Assembly (NCBI GenBank): GCA_028571685.1
Contig: CM053148.1
Span: 85,396,001-85,460,000 of the forward strand
DNA from: Heterohyrax brucei
Taxonomy: Eukaryota > Chordata > Mammalia > Hyracoidea > Procaviidae
Direction: 5' to 3'
Length of the DNA stretch: 64,000 nt
In this document: positions 33,207 through 43,503 of the stretch, one piece after another
Numbering within the stretch: position 1 is the stretch's first letter
Layout: each line of letters begins with the position of its first letter
Program-made: the position numbers and the translations under genes
Notes under the pieces: generated by a model
What the model saw: only the letters and a program-made list of their open reading frames with translations
Told to the model about the DNA's origin: nothing
The model's database searches: none

Positions 33207-33229
33207 CCAAGCCAAGTGCCATCGAGTCC
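33207..33229 (-). mobile_element. 23-bp SINE micro-insertion with perfect TSD
   Basis: Contains 'agccaagtgccatcgagtc', the antisense 3' end of an AfroSINE. It is flanked by a perfect 11-bp duplication gatctctgaat (33196-33206 and 33230-33240). The TSD shows a genuine target-primed insertion that copied only the last ~23 nt of the SINE. Confidence 0.9.
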
Positions 33230-33240
33230 GATCTCTGAAT

Positions 33241-34768
33241 AGTAGGTTTCAATTCCCTGCCAATCCAACAATCCAGTCTTAGCTGTCTTTGAGAGCCAAG
33301 GGGTGCCTCACTCTTCTGTTACTGCAAAGCCTGCCTCTAATAATCCCTAGTTGTATACTCTGTTCCCAAGTTCAGGCTCCATGCGGTTCTGCAGAGCTTG
33401 CAAGGTCCTCTTTCCCTGGGCTGTGAGCATATGGGACTAAGAAACCACTGTTTATCAGATCTCATCTGTCTGGTGTCAGGCTTGTGATTTTGGCCATCCA
33501 CAGGACCCTAAGGTGTGAATCTTTCCCTCGCTAACAAGATGAAGAGGCCTTCAAAACTCTTGCCCATGAAGCTAACCTTCCATCCCCACAGGAAAAAAAA
33601 AACAAAAAGGCTGAGAAGGCAAAAGCAGCAGTCACATTAAGCTCAAACAGCAGGGACGATTGAGATGTCCTCTAAGAAGCCATTCAGTACTTAGACCCCT
33701 TCCCTCACCCAATGTCCCCCTTGGAGCATAGTCATAGGATATCCAGTGCTGTCGAGTTGGATCCGTCTTATGGGTGGAGAGTGAATATTGGGTTGAGAAT
33801 ACTGGTTGTCCTATTTTTACCATACTCTATATCTGGCTTCAGATAAGAAGGAAGGAGGAAGAGAAGGGATAAGAGGAATTTCATTTCTTTTATACCACCC
33901 CATGGTGTAATAAAGAAGTGCTGAAGTCAGTACTTGGACTTGAAACAGGTATCTCTCTTGGGGAGTTGTGGCACATTGCTCAAATGAGCACGTAATTAAA
34001 AAACCATTTCTATCTAGCTTTGAATTGCATTATGAGATTTTCAGCTTTTTAATTTTTTACACATTTTCTTAATTATGTCTGCTTGGCATAATATTAAAAT
34101 GAGTTTTCCTTCCCTGTTTACTTGCTGACCAAGAGTAGGAAGAAGCAATCTGAAAATAGAAGAAATGTACACCCACAAAAGTGGCTGCTTGGTAAACCTG
34201 GTCAGCATATGCCTGTGGGAAATGGCAATTAAGTTAATATTACGCTGTACTTTTGCAACTAGCTAATCAAATTCAGCCATCTTTAGAATCCGTAACCATC
34301 TGTAAGGATTCTAAGGCTCAAGATGGTGATTCAGAGGATGTTTATGTTAAGTGAATATGCTGGACAAGAGGTATACAACTTGAATCTGCAGCTAAGTAGT
34401 CACGAATAACCATAAGTATGAAGGCTGTCATCTAAAGCAGTCTGGTCTCATGTGGTAAAAATCATGTGTTCATCGGCAATGTGTGCAAAACATTTTATTG
34501 CTGGACAGTTTAAAGACACACATCACCACATACTAACGTCCCTTTTCTTCCCTGATGGACTTGATGAGAATTTTCTTTCTTTTTTTAAATAAAGTCATCA
34601 AAATTCACTGCATGAAGAATAACCAGTGGATCTTCTTCAGGTTCCTGTGACCTGCTCTTGGTGGTGGGTTCTCTGTGTGCTTCCACGAGCTATGTTTTCA
34701 CAAAGGTTTCTAAACTGCATCATAGCACAACGTGTTTGTAATCCAGACTGGCTGTGTCCAAAGGAAAA
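33241..34768. other. Mostly unrecognised sequence
   Basis: 1.5 kb. It contains a short antisense SINE scrap at 33742-33772 ('ccagtgctgtcgagttggat'). The C/T-rich part at 33250-33540 could be an old LTR but I cannot assign it. Confidence 0.45.
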
Positions 34769-34789
34769 CTCTCTCTCTCTCTCTCTCTT
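34769..34789. repeat. (TC)n microsatellite
   Basis: About ten TC units, followed by 'tttatatatag'. Confidence 0.95.
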
Positions 34790-34983
34790 TATATATAGTT
34801 AGTTTTTTGAAATGGAAAGAAATATGGTCTTTGCAAATTTAATTCCTACTTTTTGCTACTGCGGATGTTGTCGAGGGCCACAGAGATTAAGCAGTCTCCC
34901 AAGTTTACATGCCTTTTGTATATGTATAAATAAACTGACATAAAATGCCACATAACCTGTGGAGACTGCCTAATTTCTGTGTT

Positions 34984-35138
34984 GCTTATATACACACACA
35001 TATGTAGATATATATACATGTGTACTTATGTATACGTGTGTATGCATATATACACATGTATATATGTATGTATATGTATCTATGTATATATGCACACACA
35101 TAGGTGGGTTATATATACATATATTTATCTGTATAAAC
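34984..35138. repeat. Imperfect TA/CA/TG microsatellite
   Basis: About 150 bp of alternating 'tatatacatgtgta' type sequence. The Tyr/Ile/His-rich open frames on both strands are artefacts of it. Confidence 0.95.
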
Positions 35139-35141
35139 TTA

Positions 35142-35297
35142 AACTGATGGCTGCTGAGTTGATTCCGACTCATAGTGACCCTACAGGGCAGAATCGAACT
35201 TCCTCAAAGTGTTTCCAAGGAGCACATGGCAGAGTCATACTGCTAACCTTTTGTGGTTGGCCCCCAAACTCTTAACCACCGCACTACAGGACTCCTA
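35142..35297 (-). mobile_element. AfroSINE type 1
   Basis: 'gctgagttgattccgactcat', 'gaccctacagggcagaatcg', 'tttccaaggagcacatggcag', 'cttaaccaccgcactacagg'. Separated from the next SINE by an A-run. Confidence 0.95.
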
Positions 35298-35313
35298 CAT
35301 ACAAAAGAAAAAA

Positions 35314-35431
35314 AAAAACCTCATCGCCACCCAGTCTATTATGACTCATATGCATATGTAACTATTGCCACTCATTTGACTCCAGCTCACAGTAATCTAA
35401 TGTTGATCAGAGTAGAACTGTGCTCCAGAAG
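35314..35431 (-). mobile_element. SINE 3' pieces, right one interrupted by L1
   Basis: A scrap 'catcgccacccagtctattat' is followed by a second copy, 'ttgccactcatttgactccag'..'gtagaactgtgctccagaag'. The second copy resumes at 36242 after the L1-type insertion and is a type 3 SINE. Confidence 0.8.
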
Positions 35432-36234
35432 TTTTTTTATTTGTTTGTTTTTCTGGTTTTTTGTTTTTTAAATTGTGATTGAGTGAAAGTGTACTATCTG
35501 GTATAAATTTGCCTGCTTGCCCACCTTCAGCTCCTTCTGCTCTCCTTGCCCAGTGACAGCACACTCTTTCTTTCTGTTCTATACATGTCATATCCTCTTA
35601 ACAAGCTCTTGTACACCCCCCTCCACACCCCTCTAATAAGAAGCCAGTGGGACGACATCCTACAGATGCATAGAACCATAAAGTGCACACACAATATGAT
35701 CACTCTGTGTCTCTGAGTCTAATGCATTCCTGTCCAAAGAGTCGACCTCAGTAATGATTTTTGATCAGGGGCATCATTGGTCTTAGGGACTATGCTCCCA
35801 GGGGAACCCCTAGGTCTTCAGACCATCAATCGTGGACTTTTAGTGGAGTTCTCAGGGTGGACCCCATTTTTTTGTGTGTGTTGCCTCTGAGACTTAACAT
35901 TGTGAGCCTCATCACAGCTGTCATTGGTGGTGGTTGGGCACCATCTGCTTCTTCTGGATACATGTTGACGTAGTCACTCATTCACATGAGTCTTTCTCTC
36001 TTCTGGGTTCTTTTTCCCCCATGACATTGTTGTCTTTAGCGATAAGCTGTTCCAGCTGAGCTGGGACTATTTGGTATACCTCACATGGAAGCTTGCTAGC
36101 TTTTAAGACTCCAGATACCACTGACCAGTATGGGGTGCAGAAGTTTTTCTTAGCAATAGGCTAGTTATCCCAATTGGCCTCATGTCCCCTGTGAGAGCAT
36201 GGTTTTGGGGGCATCTACTCCATCCTTGCCATAT
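35432..36234 (-). mobile_element. Afrotherian L1-type 3'-UTR insertion
   Basis: On the minus strand it ends in an A-rich tail (T-rich 35432-35470 on plus). Landmarks are 'ccagtgacagcacactcttt', 'tgctcccaggggaacccct', 'gttgggcaccatctgcttc' and 'gcttgctagcttttaagact'. The TSD ccagaag (35425-35431 and 36235-36241) splits a SINE. About 800 bp, 5'-truncated, same family as 20040-20581 and 51840-52380. Confidence 0.8.
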
Positions 36235-36241
36235 CCAGAAG

Positions 36242-36345
36242 GTTTTAAATGGCTGATTTTTCAGAAATATATTGCCAGATATTTCTAGGTGGACTCAAAG
36301 CTCCAACTTGTCAGTTAGCAGCCAAGCACCTCCCAAAAACTCTGA
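36242..36345 (-). mobile_element. AfroSINE type 3, 5' part
   Basis: 'aaatggctgatttttcagaaa', 'taggtggactcaaagctccaa', 'gtcagttagcagccaagcac' continue the SINE cut by the L1-type insertion. Confidence 0.88.
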
Positions 36346-36844
36346 TGCCAGTAGAATCATTATTTATTAAGGTAGTCATCTTTGTTGCAATTTGTATCAC
36401 AATTAAAATATTCCTAAATGGTCCTCAGTTTCTGTAGCTTTGCATAAAACATAATAATCATTGAATAATTAATAATAATTGAAACACATGAAAGCATTCC
36501 GTATTTTAGTATCATGAAGTATATGTTTTATACTAAGGAATCAATCACAGTCAATATTTCCATACCTGCAATTTAAAACATAATTATATATATAAATCAA
36601 TAATTCTCTTTAATTAAACCACATTCAGAAGGAATCACAATAAATTAACTAATTATTTTTTTATTGCCATTAGCTAACATTAGGTTTTTGATTTGTCGCT
36701 ATGCATTGCTAATATACTTTAGGCTTTGCTAATATCTTCAGTTTTAGAAAATGTCTTAAAACACCTATTTTGATGTCTTTGTCACCACCTCATTTACCTC
36801 CCTTCTGTCAGTTTTCTGCACTGTGGTGACTTACGTGTTGTACG
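36346..36844. other. No recognised gene or repeat
   Basis: Very AT-rich, about 500 bp, with nothing identifiable. Confidence 0.5.
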
Positions 36845-37345
36845 CTATGCCGCCAGTACTCAAAGGCCACCAAAGTCACCCATAGTGGACAGGTTTCAAC
36901 AGAGCTTCCTGATTAATATAGGCTAGGAAGAAAGGCCTGGTAATCTACTTCTGAAAATTAGCCAATGAAAACCTTACAGATCACAACAAATTATTATCTG
37001 ATACAGTACTGGCAGGACTGCCCCTTAGATTAAAAAATCAAACCAAGTCCACTGCTGTTGAGTTGATTCTGACTCACAGCAACCTTAGAAGACAAAATAA
37101 AACTGCTCCACAGGCTTTCCAAAGACCACCTGGTGGATTCAAACTGCTGACCTTTGGGTTGGTAGCCACAACTGTTAACCACTAGGCCACCTGGGTTGGA
37201 AGGCACTCAAAAATACATAGTGGTCACAACAATGGAGTTAAGCATATCAGCAGTCATGAAGATGGCACAAGACTAGGCTACAGCTCTTCCTGTTTTCCAG
37301 GGGGTCACCACCAATTGGAGCCAACTGAACAGCAGGAAACAACCA
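36845..37345 (+). mobile_element. Composite RTE-type element with nested SINE
   Basis: 'aggtttcaacagagcttcc', 'gaaaggcctggtaatctactt', 'ctgatacagtactggcaggac', 'ggaaggcactcaaaaataca', 'aagatggcacaagactagg', 'gagccaactgaacagcagg'. These are RTE 5'-type and 3'-type blocks joined in one element. A minus-strand SINE interrupts it at 37032-37196. Confidence 0.7.
37032..37196 (-). mobile_element. AfroSINE type 1 (nested)
   Basis: 'aaccaagtccactgctgttg', 'gattctgactcacagcaacct', 'gaccacctggtggattcaaac', 'actaggccacctggg'. Confidence 0.93.
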
Positions 37346-37542
37346 CTACCTCTTCCCAAACAACTGCTCTGTGCTTAGAAGATTTTGCATTTTGAAAGAC
37401 ATACATGAGTCCACGGAAACTTCATTATAACGTGCTGAAGAAAATCAAGTACAGAACTAAGGAACTGCAGCAAGTGCAAAATTGAAAATGCTTCTTTGTC
37501 ACTGACAATGCCTGTCATTATTTTGCTATACCTCCCATAAAC

Positions 37543-37727
37543 TGGGAACCCTAGTGGCATTTAAGAGCTATGGCTGCCAACCAAAGGGTCAGCAGTTTGA
37601 ATCTACCAGGGGCTCCTTGGAAACTCTGGAGTCTGGTATACTTCTACTTCTAATCTAGAGTACTTCTACTCTGCCCTACAGGGTTGCTGTGAGTAGGAAT
37701 CGACTCAACGACAGTGTGGAGTTTGGT
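37543..37727 (+). mobile_element. AfroSINE type 1 with small internal duplication
   Basis: 'ggaaccctagtggcatttaag', 'aaagggtcagcagtttgaatc', 'gttgctgtgagtaggaatcg'. The middle contains a partial repeat of 'tacttctact..ctag' at 37640-37675, which lengthens the copy. Confidence 0.9.
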
Positions 37728-38255
37728 CCCAGATTCTATCATATTGATACTAAGTCTTACTTCTGAGTTTTAGAAAGTCAAAGACACAAGAAAATAGTTT
37801 TGTATATCAGTCTCTCAAATTCATATGAAAAATAAAGCACTGGTTATGTTTAACAGTATAGAATATTTCTGTATGTGCCTAACATCCACAGAGTCAGGGG
37901 GTCCTGACTTAAAGGGACGTAAGGGGCCATTCGATGGCAGAAATAATCCCTTGGATGTCTACATCCCACCGTTGATGTGCATTTCATTCTATTCTCCCCA
38001 TTACGCAAGCAGAGACGGTATTAGCATGCCTACAGAGCTGCCAGGAGACAGGATCTCAGAGTGACGAAGTGGGAGGGAGCTTCGGAGTCTGATCCTGGGC
38101 TGTCAGCTCTGCTGCTTTTTCCATTATGCTCTCCTGACATAGACTTTGGTCTGCTTTATTTCAAATCAAATCTTACCAGAAAATTATTTCTTCAAACGTG
38201 CTCAAATAGAGACATTCAACTTAACCATTTAGAGTCCCTGGCTTTATTTTTTAGT
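37728..38255. other. No recognised gene or repeat
   Basis: About 530 bp. Overlapping open frames at 37825-38288 lack recognisable homology. Confidence 0.5.
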
Positions 38256-38293
38256 TGCTGCTGCTGTGTGCTATTGAGTCAACTCTGACTTAT

Positions 38294-38461
38294 ATAAAAA
38301 AAGTAATAATCCAGTGCTATCGACTCAATTCCAGCTTGTCATGACCCTATAGGACAAAGTAGAACTGCTCCACGCAGTTCCCAAAGAGGGGTCTGGTAAA
38401 CTTGAACTGCCGACCTTTTGGCTAACAGACTAATACTTTACCGCTATGCCAGCAAGGGTTT
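38294..38461 (-). mobile_element. AfroSINE type 1 nested in SINE
   Basis: 'ccagtgctatcgactcaattc', 'gaccctataggacaaagtag', 'ttttggctaacagactaatac'. The 11-bp TSDs are ctctgacttat (38283-38293) and ctctgactcat (38462-38472). Confidence 0.95.
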
Positions 38462-38489
38462 CTCTGACTCATAGAAATCCTATAAAACA

Positions 38490-38646
38490 AAAACAAAACA
38501 CCGTGGAGTTGTTTCTGACTCGTGGCAACCCTATCGGAGAGGGTGGATCTGCCCCATAGGGTTTCCAAGGAGCACCTGGTGGATTCAAACTGCTGAACTC
38601 TTGGTTAACAGCTGTAGCACTCAACCGCTGTGCCACCAGGGTTTCC
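38490..38646 (-). mobile_element. AfroSINE type 1 nested in SINE
   Basis: 'caccgtggagttgtttctgac', 'ccccatagggtttccaaggag', 'cgctgtgccaccagggtttcc'. One of the better preserved copies. Confidence 0.93.
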
Positions 38647-38912
38647 CAGAGACCCTAGAAGATGGTGTGAAGCTACCCTGTAGGGTTTCCCAGCTTGTGG
38701 TTATCTTTGCAGGAACAGATTGGCAGGTTTTCTCTCTCGTCAAGTGGCTGATGGCTTGGAATCTCTGACCATTCAACTATCAGCCCAACACTTAACCACT
38801 GCACCACCAGAGTTGCTGGTTTTCCTTACTATACTTACAGAAAAATCTCTTCTTCCCTATAGGTTACAAAAACCACAATACCTATATTTTTATGATGTGC
38901 TTTCAGAGTTAT

Positions 38913-39070
38913 AAACGCCAACGCCATCAAGTCAATTCCTACTCATGGTGACCCTATAGGTCAGAGTAGAATTGTTCCATAGACTTTCTAAGGAGCACGT
39001 GGTGGATTTGAACTGCCAACCTGTAGTTAGCAGACATAGAACTTAACCACTACACAGCCAGCATTTCCTC
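38913..39070 (-). mobile_element. AfroSINE type 1 with 10-bp TSD
   Basis: 'cgccatcaagtcaattcctac', 'gaccctataggtcagagtag', 'cacgtggtggatttgaactg'. Perfect TSD tcagagttat (38903-38912 and 39071-39080). Confidence 0.96.
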
Positions 39071-39080
39071 TCAGAGTTAT

Positions 39081-39249
39081 TAAAAAAAAAAAAAAACCCA
39101 CTGCCATGGCATCAATTTCAACTCATAGTGACCCTGTAGGACAGAACAGAACTGTCCCATGGAGTTTCCAAGTTGCACCTGGTGGAGTTGAACTGCCAAC
39201 ATTCTGGTTAGTAGATGTAGCACTTGACCGCTATGCCACCAGGGTTTCT
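39081..39249 (-). mobile_element. AfroSINE type 1 at the same target site
   Basis: A-run, then 'cccactgccatggcatcaat', 'gcacctggtggagttgaactg', 'cgctatgccaccagggtttc'. The flank caaagttac (39251-39259) resembles the neighbouring TSD cagagttat, so this SINE probably used the duplicate of the same site. Confidence 0.93.
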
Positions 39250-39735
39250 TCAAAGTTACGGGAATGAGAGATTTCTTGTTGAGACAAGAAGGGCAATGGA
39301 GTTCACTAAAGATAGGGTTGTATGCACTAGCCTTGAAGGTCACATGTCCATTAATGCCCCAGTGTGTCATGACTTGGAGCTATATCTGCCCTCTTAGAGA
39401 CATAATAATCTTCCAGTTATGTCTATAAGTTTCTCATGATCCTTTCTTAAACACAAGGGCCTCTTCCTGAAGTTAGACATGACTACTTCAATATAACATC
39501 CTCGCTTTGGCAGGGCCAGTCATCCTGGACTGGTGCCCACCACAGCTGACACTATGCTAAACATGTCTAGCATGTCCTGAGTCCCAGAGGCGAAACAGGA
39601 TCTCTTGAGCTTTGCTAAAGATGCAGTGATAGCAGGGAGAAATCACAACACAGGGAGTAATTGTCAAAGCCTGCTGTATATAAGTGGTCCCAAAGCCCCA
39701 GGGTCAGGCCTATTCTCAAGGTCTACAGACATTCT
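39250..39735. other. No recognised gene or repeat
   Basis: About 490 bp with no identifiable feature. Confidence 0.5.
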
Positions 39736-39900
39736 TAAGGAGTCTTGGTGGTGCAGTGGTCAGTTAAAGCACTCAGCAATTCAAACTCACCATCTACTCA
39801 GAGGGAAAAAGATGTGGCAGTGTGCTTCCATCAAGATTTATGGCTTTGGAAACTCTATAGGGCAGTTCTACTCTAGCGTATAGAATTACTGCTACCCAAA
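39736..39900 (+). mobile_element. AfroSINE type 2
   Basis: 'ggagtcttggtggtgcagtgg', 'gggaaaaagatgtggcagtg', 'catcaagatttatggctttgg', 'tctatagggcagttctactc'. Confidence 0.9.
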
Positions 39901-40099
39901 ATCAAAACAATAGCACATGGATTTCTGGCATTTTTTATACAAGATTTCTAGACATTGGACACCAACTTGGCTGTGCCAACTCACACTTCTGTAGAGTACC
40001 CTATCATCACCTTCTAGTATAATGTCAGTGTCCCAAGACTTCAGCAGAAAGTCTGTTTTTCACCTTACTATAATCTTTGTCCTCCTGTTACAAGACCTC

Positions 40100-40119
40100 T
40101 TTTTTTTTTTTTTTTTTTT
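40100..40119. repeat. 20-T homopolymer
   Basis: A pure T run, possibly the tail of a lost minus-strand retroposon. No body is recognisable to its right. Confidence 0.95.
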
Positions 40120-40187
40120 AAGATTAGCTGAGGGAATATCTTTTCCCTTAGAGATATCCACTCCTACAGTAGATTTCAAATTATGGT

Positions 40188-40355
40188 AAACCTGTGCGTA
40201 TTAGAATAGAACTGTGCTCCATAAGGTTTTCAGTGGTAGATTTGGGGAAAGTAGAGTGCCAGGACTTTTTTCCAAGGCATCTCTGAATGGACTCCAACTG
40301 CCAGCCTTCCAGCAGTTGACCACCAGTGTACTTACTGTTGGAACCACCCAGAAAC
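40188..40355 (-). mobile_element. AfroSINE type 3
   Basis: 'tagaatagaactgtgctccat', 'aaggttttcagtggtagattt', 'ctctgaatggactccaactgc', 'cagttgaccaccagtg'. Diverged. Confidence 0.75.
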
Positions 40356-40440
40356 TTTCCCATAGAGATTGGCTTTTTCCTCTCTGTTCAACAAGATAGA
40401 CATATGTGAGCACAGTGGCCCTACAAGAGATCATTTATAG

Positions 40441-41003
40441 TAGCCTTAGTCTTCTGATACTACTCCAATAGAAATACCACAGGTTCATGACATTAGCAAA
40501 GAAAAGTTTATTCTCACATAGTCCAATAGGTTAGAAGTCCAAATTCAGGGTGCCAGCTCCAAGGGAATGCACTCTCTTTCTGTTGGCTCTGGAGGTAGGT
40601 CCTTGTGTTGCATCAGTCTGTCTTTGGGCTGAGAATATCTCAGCATAGGAACCTCGGGTCTGAAGGGTGTGCTGTTCTCCTAGCTCTGCTTTCTTGATGG
40701 TATGAGATCCCCAGTTCTCTGCTTACTTCCATTTTCTTTTGTCTCTTACAGGATAAAAGGTGGTATAAATCACACTCCGGGAAAACACCATTTCTGTTGG
40801 AGCAAGGACATGACCTTAGGAAGAATGTTACTGTCCCACCCTAATCTTTTTTTTAACATAATCCAGTCTATTAACTACAGGCAGAGATTAGGATTTACAG
40901 CATAAGAAAATAAAAGAACTGGAGAGTAATCACACTTCTGGGAATCATGGCCCAGCCAAATTGCTACACACAATTTTGAGGGGACATGATTTAATCTATA
41001 TGG
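40441..41003 (-). mobile_element. Solo LTR-A, minus strand
   Basis: 'ctactccaatagaaataccac', 'gtttattctcacatagtccaa', 'gaagtccaaattcagggtgcc', 'caggcagagattaggatttac', 'ggcccagccaaattgctacac', 'aggggacatgatttaatct'. Nearly full length. Closest in sequence to the copy at 12889. Confidence 0.9.
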
Positions 41004-41671
41004 GTAGTTCAGTCTTAGACAAACCACTGCTAAGAAATCAAGAATCAAATTCACTCACAAAAATCGATGTCTTTCTAATTTTCTGGTTTCTGTCTCATAT
41101 AAATTTAAAATTGTATCTGTGTCTGTTTCCTGAGGTCTTCTTCCTTGAGCTCCTCCTTCCGGAAAACAGCTGCTCAAGCAAAAAGTGCCTGCACTCTTAA
41201 AGAATAAATTACAGTATACAAGCAGACTACATTATAAATATATTCATAAAACAGAAACACATTTCTTCAAGCAGCAACAAAATCTGTAGAGACATTGCTT
41301 TGCCAAAAGCTTATGCACAAGTTAAAATTACCGAAGAGACTACATGCTTCTCAGTTTATAACATCTGCAGTCATGTTTGTATACTGAGGAAAAGAGCCAG
41401 AAAAGGGAGAAAGAGATGGTAAAATTCAGAATAAGAGACACATGCAAAACAAATTCTCTTAGGAGGGCAATTATTAGACGATAAAAGAAGATAGAGCATT
41501 AGTGGATGGAATCACCTTGAAAAGAATGTCCAGATGGTCTAGACTTGGAGATGAAGGCCAGAGAAAAGATTCTAAACTAAAATTGGGAACCTGCAATAAG
41601 ATCCAGGGAATAGATAGGATAAGACATTAGATTTATTTCAATTCCAAAATTAGTCCCTGGAGTAATTGGCG
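41004..41671. other. No recognised gene or repeat
   Basis: About 670 bp, AT-rich, with nothing identifiable. Confidence 0.5.
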
Positions 41672-41803
41672 TGTCAACAGCCAAGCACTTAACCCCTGCA
41701 CCACTAGGCCTCCTAAGATGTAGAGCCGCACATATGTCAGTTCTACCCTGGACCCTAGGGTCGCCATGAGTCGAATCCGACTCGACGTCACTTGGCTTTG
41801 GCT
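41672..41803 (+). mobile_element. SINE with inverted 5' half
   Basis: The left part (about 41672-41718) is the antisense tRNA-like head: 'acagccaagcacttaacccc' and 'tgcaccactaggcctcc'. The right part (41719-41803) is the sense 3' half: 'tcagttctaccctggaccct', 'gtcgccatgagtcgaatcc', 'gactcgacgtcacttggc'. The two halves meet head to head, as in twin-primed 5' inversion. Confidence 0.8.
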
Positions 41804-42332
41804 TCCCATTAATGGGAGATATTCCTAGCATTAGCTTGTTTTCTATAGTTAAACTCTTCTACTATAAGTGGCAGAAAACTCCATCCAAACTTGTATAATG
41901 TAAAGGTGAATTTTGCTCATGTAATAAATAAGCCGAGAGGAGAGTCTTGTGTCAGGGACTCAGCACTAGCATCAATTTCAAGTGGCCCTTTTTCTGTCTC
42001 CTTCCACTACTCCATTCTGTGCTAGGTGTGTTCTCAGACAGGCTTACTCTGTGTGGTGTCAGAATGGTTGTCTTTTCTCATTTCCCACCTAGTAAGGCAG
42101 AACTTTATATCTTTTGACCTTGAAACTGCACTTGAGAAATAAGTGACAGTGTGTTTCCTAGAAGGCAGACAAAAAAGTCTCACTGTAATTATGTATGGCC
42201 ATGATTTAAGTGTCTCTTCAGTATGCTTGGGAAGACACAGTTCTCTAGTTAGATTTGAGTTTTATTCTTCGATGCTGGGCAAAGTAAATACTACATCATC
42301 TGAACAAGAACAATAGAGGGGTGATGGTTTAC
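41804..42332. other. Unassigned, possibly an old DNA transposon relic
   Basis: 'gtggcagaaaactccatccaa', 'gaattttgctcatgtaa' and 'gttctcagacaggcttactct' resemble an old mammalian repeat, but I cannot name it. Confidence 0.35.
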
Positions 42333-42535
42333 AACAGGGTTTCCCAACCTCAGCTCTATTGAGATTTGGGACCAAAGAACCATTTGTGGTGGGGAGCTGT
42401 CCTACGTGTTGTGAAGTGTGCAACAGTACCTCTGGTTGACACCCACCCCAAGTCATGATACCCCAGATTGCCGCCAGAGACTGCCAAATGTCTCTTGGAG
42501 GTAACCTGTCCCAGGGTTGAGACCTACAGATGTAG
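42333..42535 (-). mobile_element. MER20 (hAT-Charlie MITE)
   Basis: Full-length match in order: 'agggtttcccaacctcagctc', 'tattgagatttggg', 'ggggagctgtcctacgtg', 'gccagagactgccaaatgtct', 'gtcccagggttgagacc'. An ancient eutherian nonautonomous DNA transposon with short inverted ends. Some MER20 copies act as enhancers in endometrium, but nothing here shows that this one does. Confidence 0.9.
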
Positions 42536-42957
42536 AAAAATTGGAATACTCTTTCCAGGGTAAGGAAAATTACTCTTTCTAGGGTGAGGAAGAATACTCT
42601 TTACAGGGAAGGGGTGGCCAAAACAAGAGTAGCCCTCTGCTCCTTCATTTAACCAATAAAAATATGACTTGGAAACTTAGCAGCATTACATATCCTAATG
42701 CTTTTGACCCTTAAATCACTTTAGAAAAAAAGAAATTAAACTTCAAGACAAACAGGAAGTTGAGGGACGCAAGCTGGTTCTAGAAAACTGAGCAAGAAGA
42801 TCCTTTGGTCTTTCCATAAGCATCGTCATATGCAACATTCAGTGTTTCTCAAGCTGTCAGTGTTTTTCCTCTGTTTTTCAACCTTCCACTGTATATGCCA
42901 CAAAATGGTTTATATTTATCATATATTCTTTTAATAAATATTTCCAATCCATTACAT
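42536..42957. other. No recognised gene or repeat
   Basis: Contains a small local triplication of 'ggaatactctttccagggt'-like units at 42543-42612. Confidence 0.6.
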
Positions 42958-43092
42958 GTCAGCCCAGGCAATCTGTTTCCAAAAAACATCAGCCAGTGAA
43001 AATCCTGCAGATTACAATGATTTGATCCTGCTCTGTATTGGGTTGCCATGAGTCAGGTGCCAACTGAGTCACAGCTAACAACAACAGCAACA
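42958..43092 (+). mobile_element. Composite SINE, 3' part
   Basis: 'aacatcagccagtgaaaatcc', 'gatttgatcctgctctg', 'gttgccatgagtcaggtgcc', ending 'cagctaacaacaacagcaac'. The 5' module is missing. Confidence 0.8.
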
Positions 43093-43168
43093 GTATGTCA
43101 TGACCATCAGGGCAGGACACTGCAAAAACAGCTGTGTATGTGATATTTAGATACTCTACCACATGGTG

Positions 43169-43326
43169 GAAACTCTAATGGCATAGTGGGTTAAGTGCTA
43201 CATCTGCTAACCAGAAGGTCAGCAGTTCAAATCTTCCAGAGAGTCCTTGGAAATTCTGTAGGGCAGTTCTACTCTGACCACTAGGATCGCTATGAGTCGG
43301 ACTCAACTTGATGGCAGTGGTTTGGT
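43169..43326 (+). mobile_element. AfroSINE type 1 with 14-bp TSD
   Basis: 'aaactctaatggcatagtggg', 'ccagaaggtcagcagttcaaa', 'gatcgctatgagtcggactc'. The TSDs are tctaccacatggtg (43155-43168) and tctactacatggtg (43327-43340), one mismatch. Confidence 0.97.
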
Positions 43327-43340
43327 TCTACTACATGGTG

Positions 43341-43503
43341 CTGCCCTAGTGGCATAGTGGCTGAGTGTTTGGCTGCTAACCAAAAGATTGGCAGTTCAAA
43401 TCCAGCAGCCACTCATTGCATTCCCTATGGGTCCCTTCTAGCCTGTCATACAGGATCACTGAGTTAGAACCAATTTGATGGCATCTAACAACAATAATAA
43501 CAA
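43341..43503 (+). mobile_element. AfroSINE head joined to RTE-like tail
   Basis: Standard SINE head ('ctgccctagtggcatagtgg', 'aaaagattggcagttcaaat') and middle. The end is 'gatggcatctaacaacaata..ataac', the RTE-type tail, instead of the usual ggttt tail. It abuts the TSD of the preceding SINE. Confidence 0.85.

Larger units (their letters stand above)
38256..38815 (-). mobile_element. Outer SINE interrupted by two younger SINEs
   Basis: SINE sequence starts at 38256 ('gctgctgtgtgctattgagtc'), resumes at 38462-38489 and again at 38647-38815 ('ctgtagggtttcccagcttg', 'aacacttaaccactgcacca'). The interruptions are same-strand SINEs at 38294-38461 and about 38490-38646. Confidence 0.8.
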
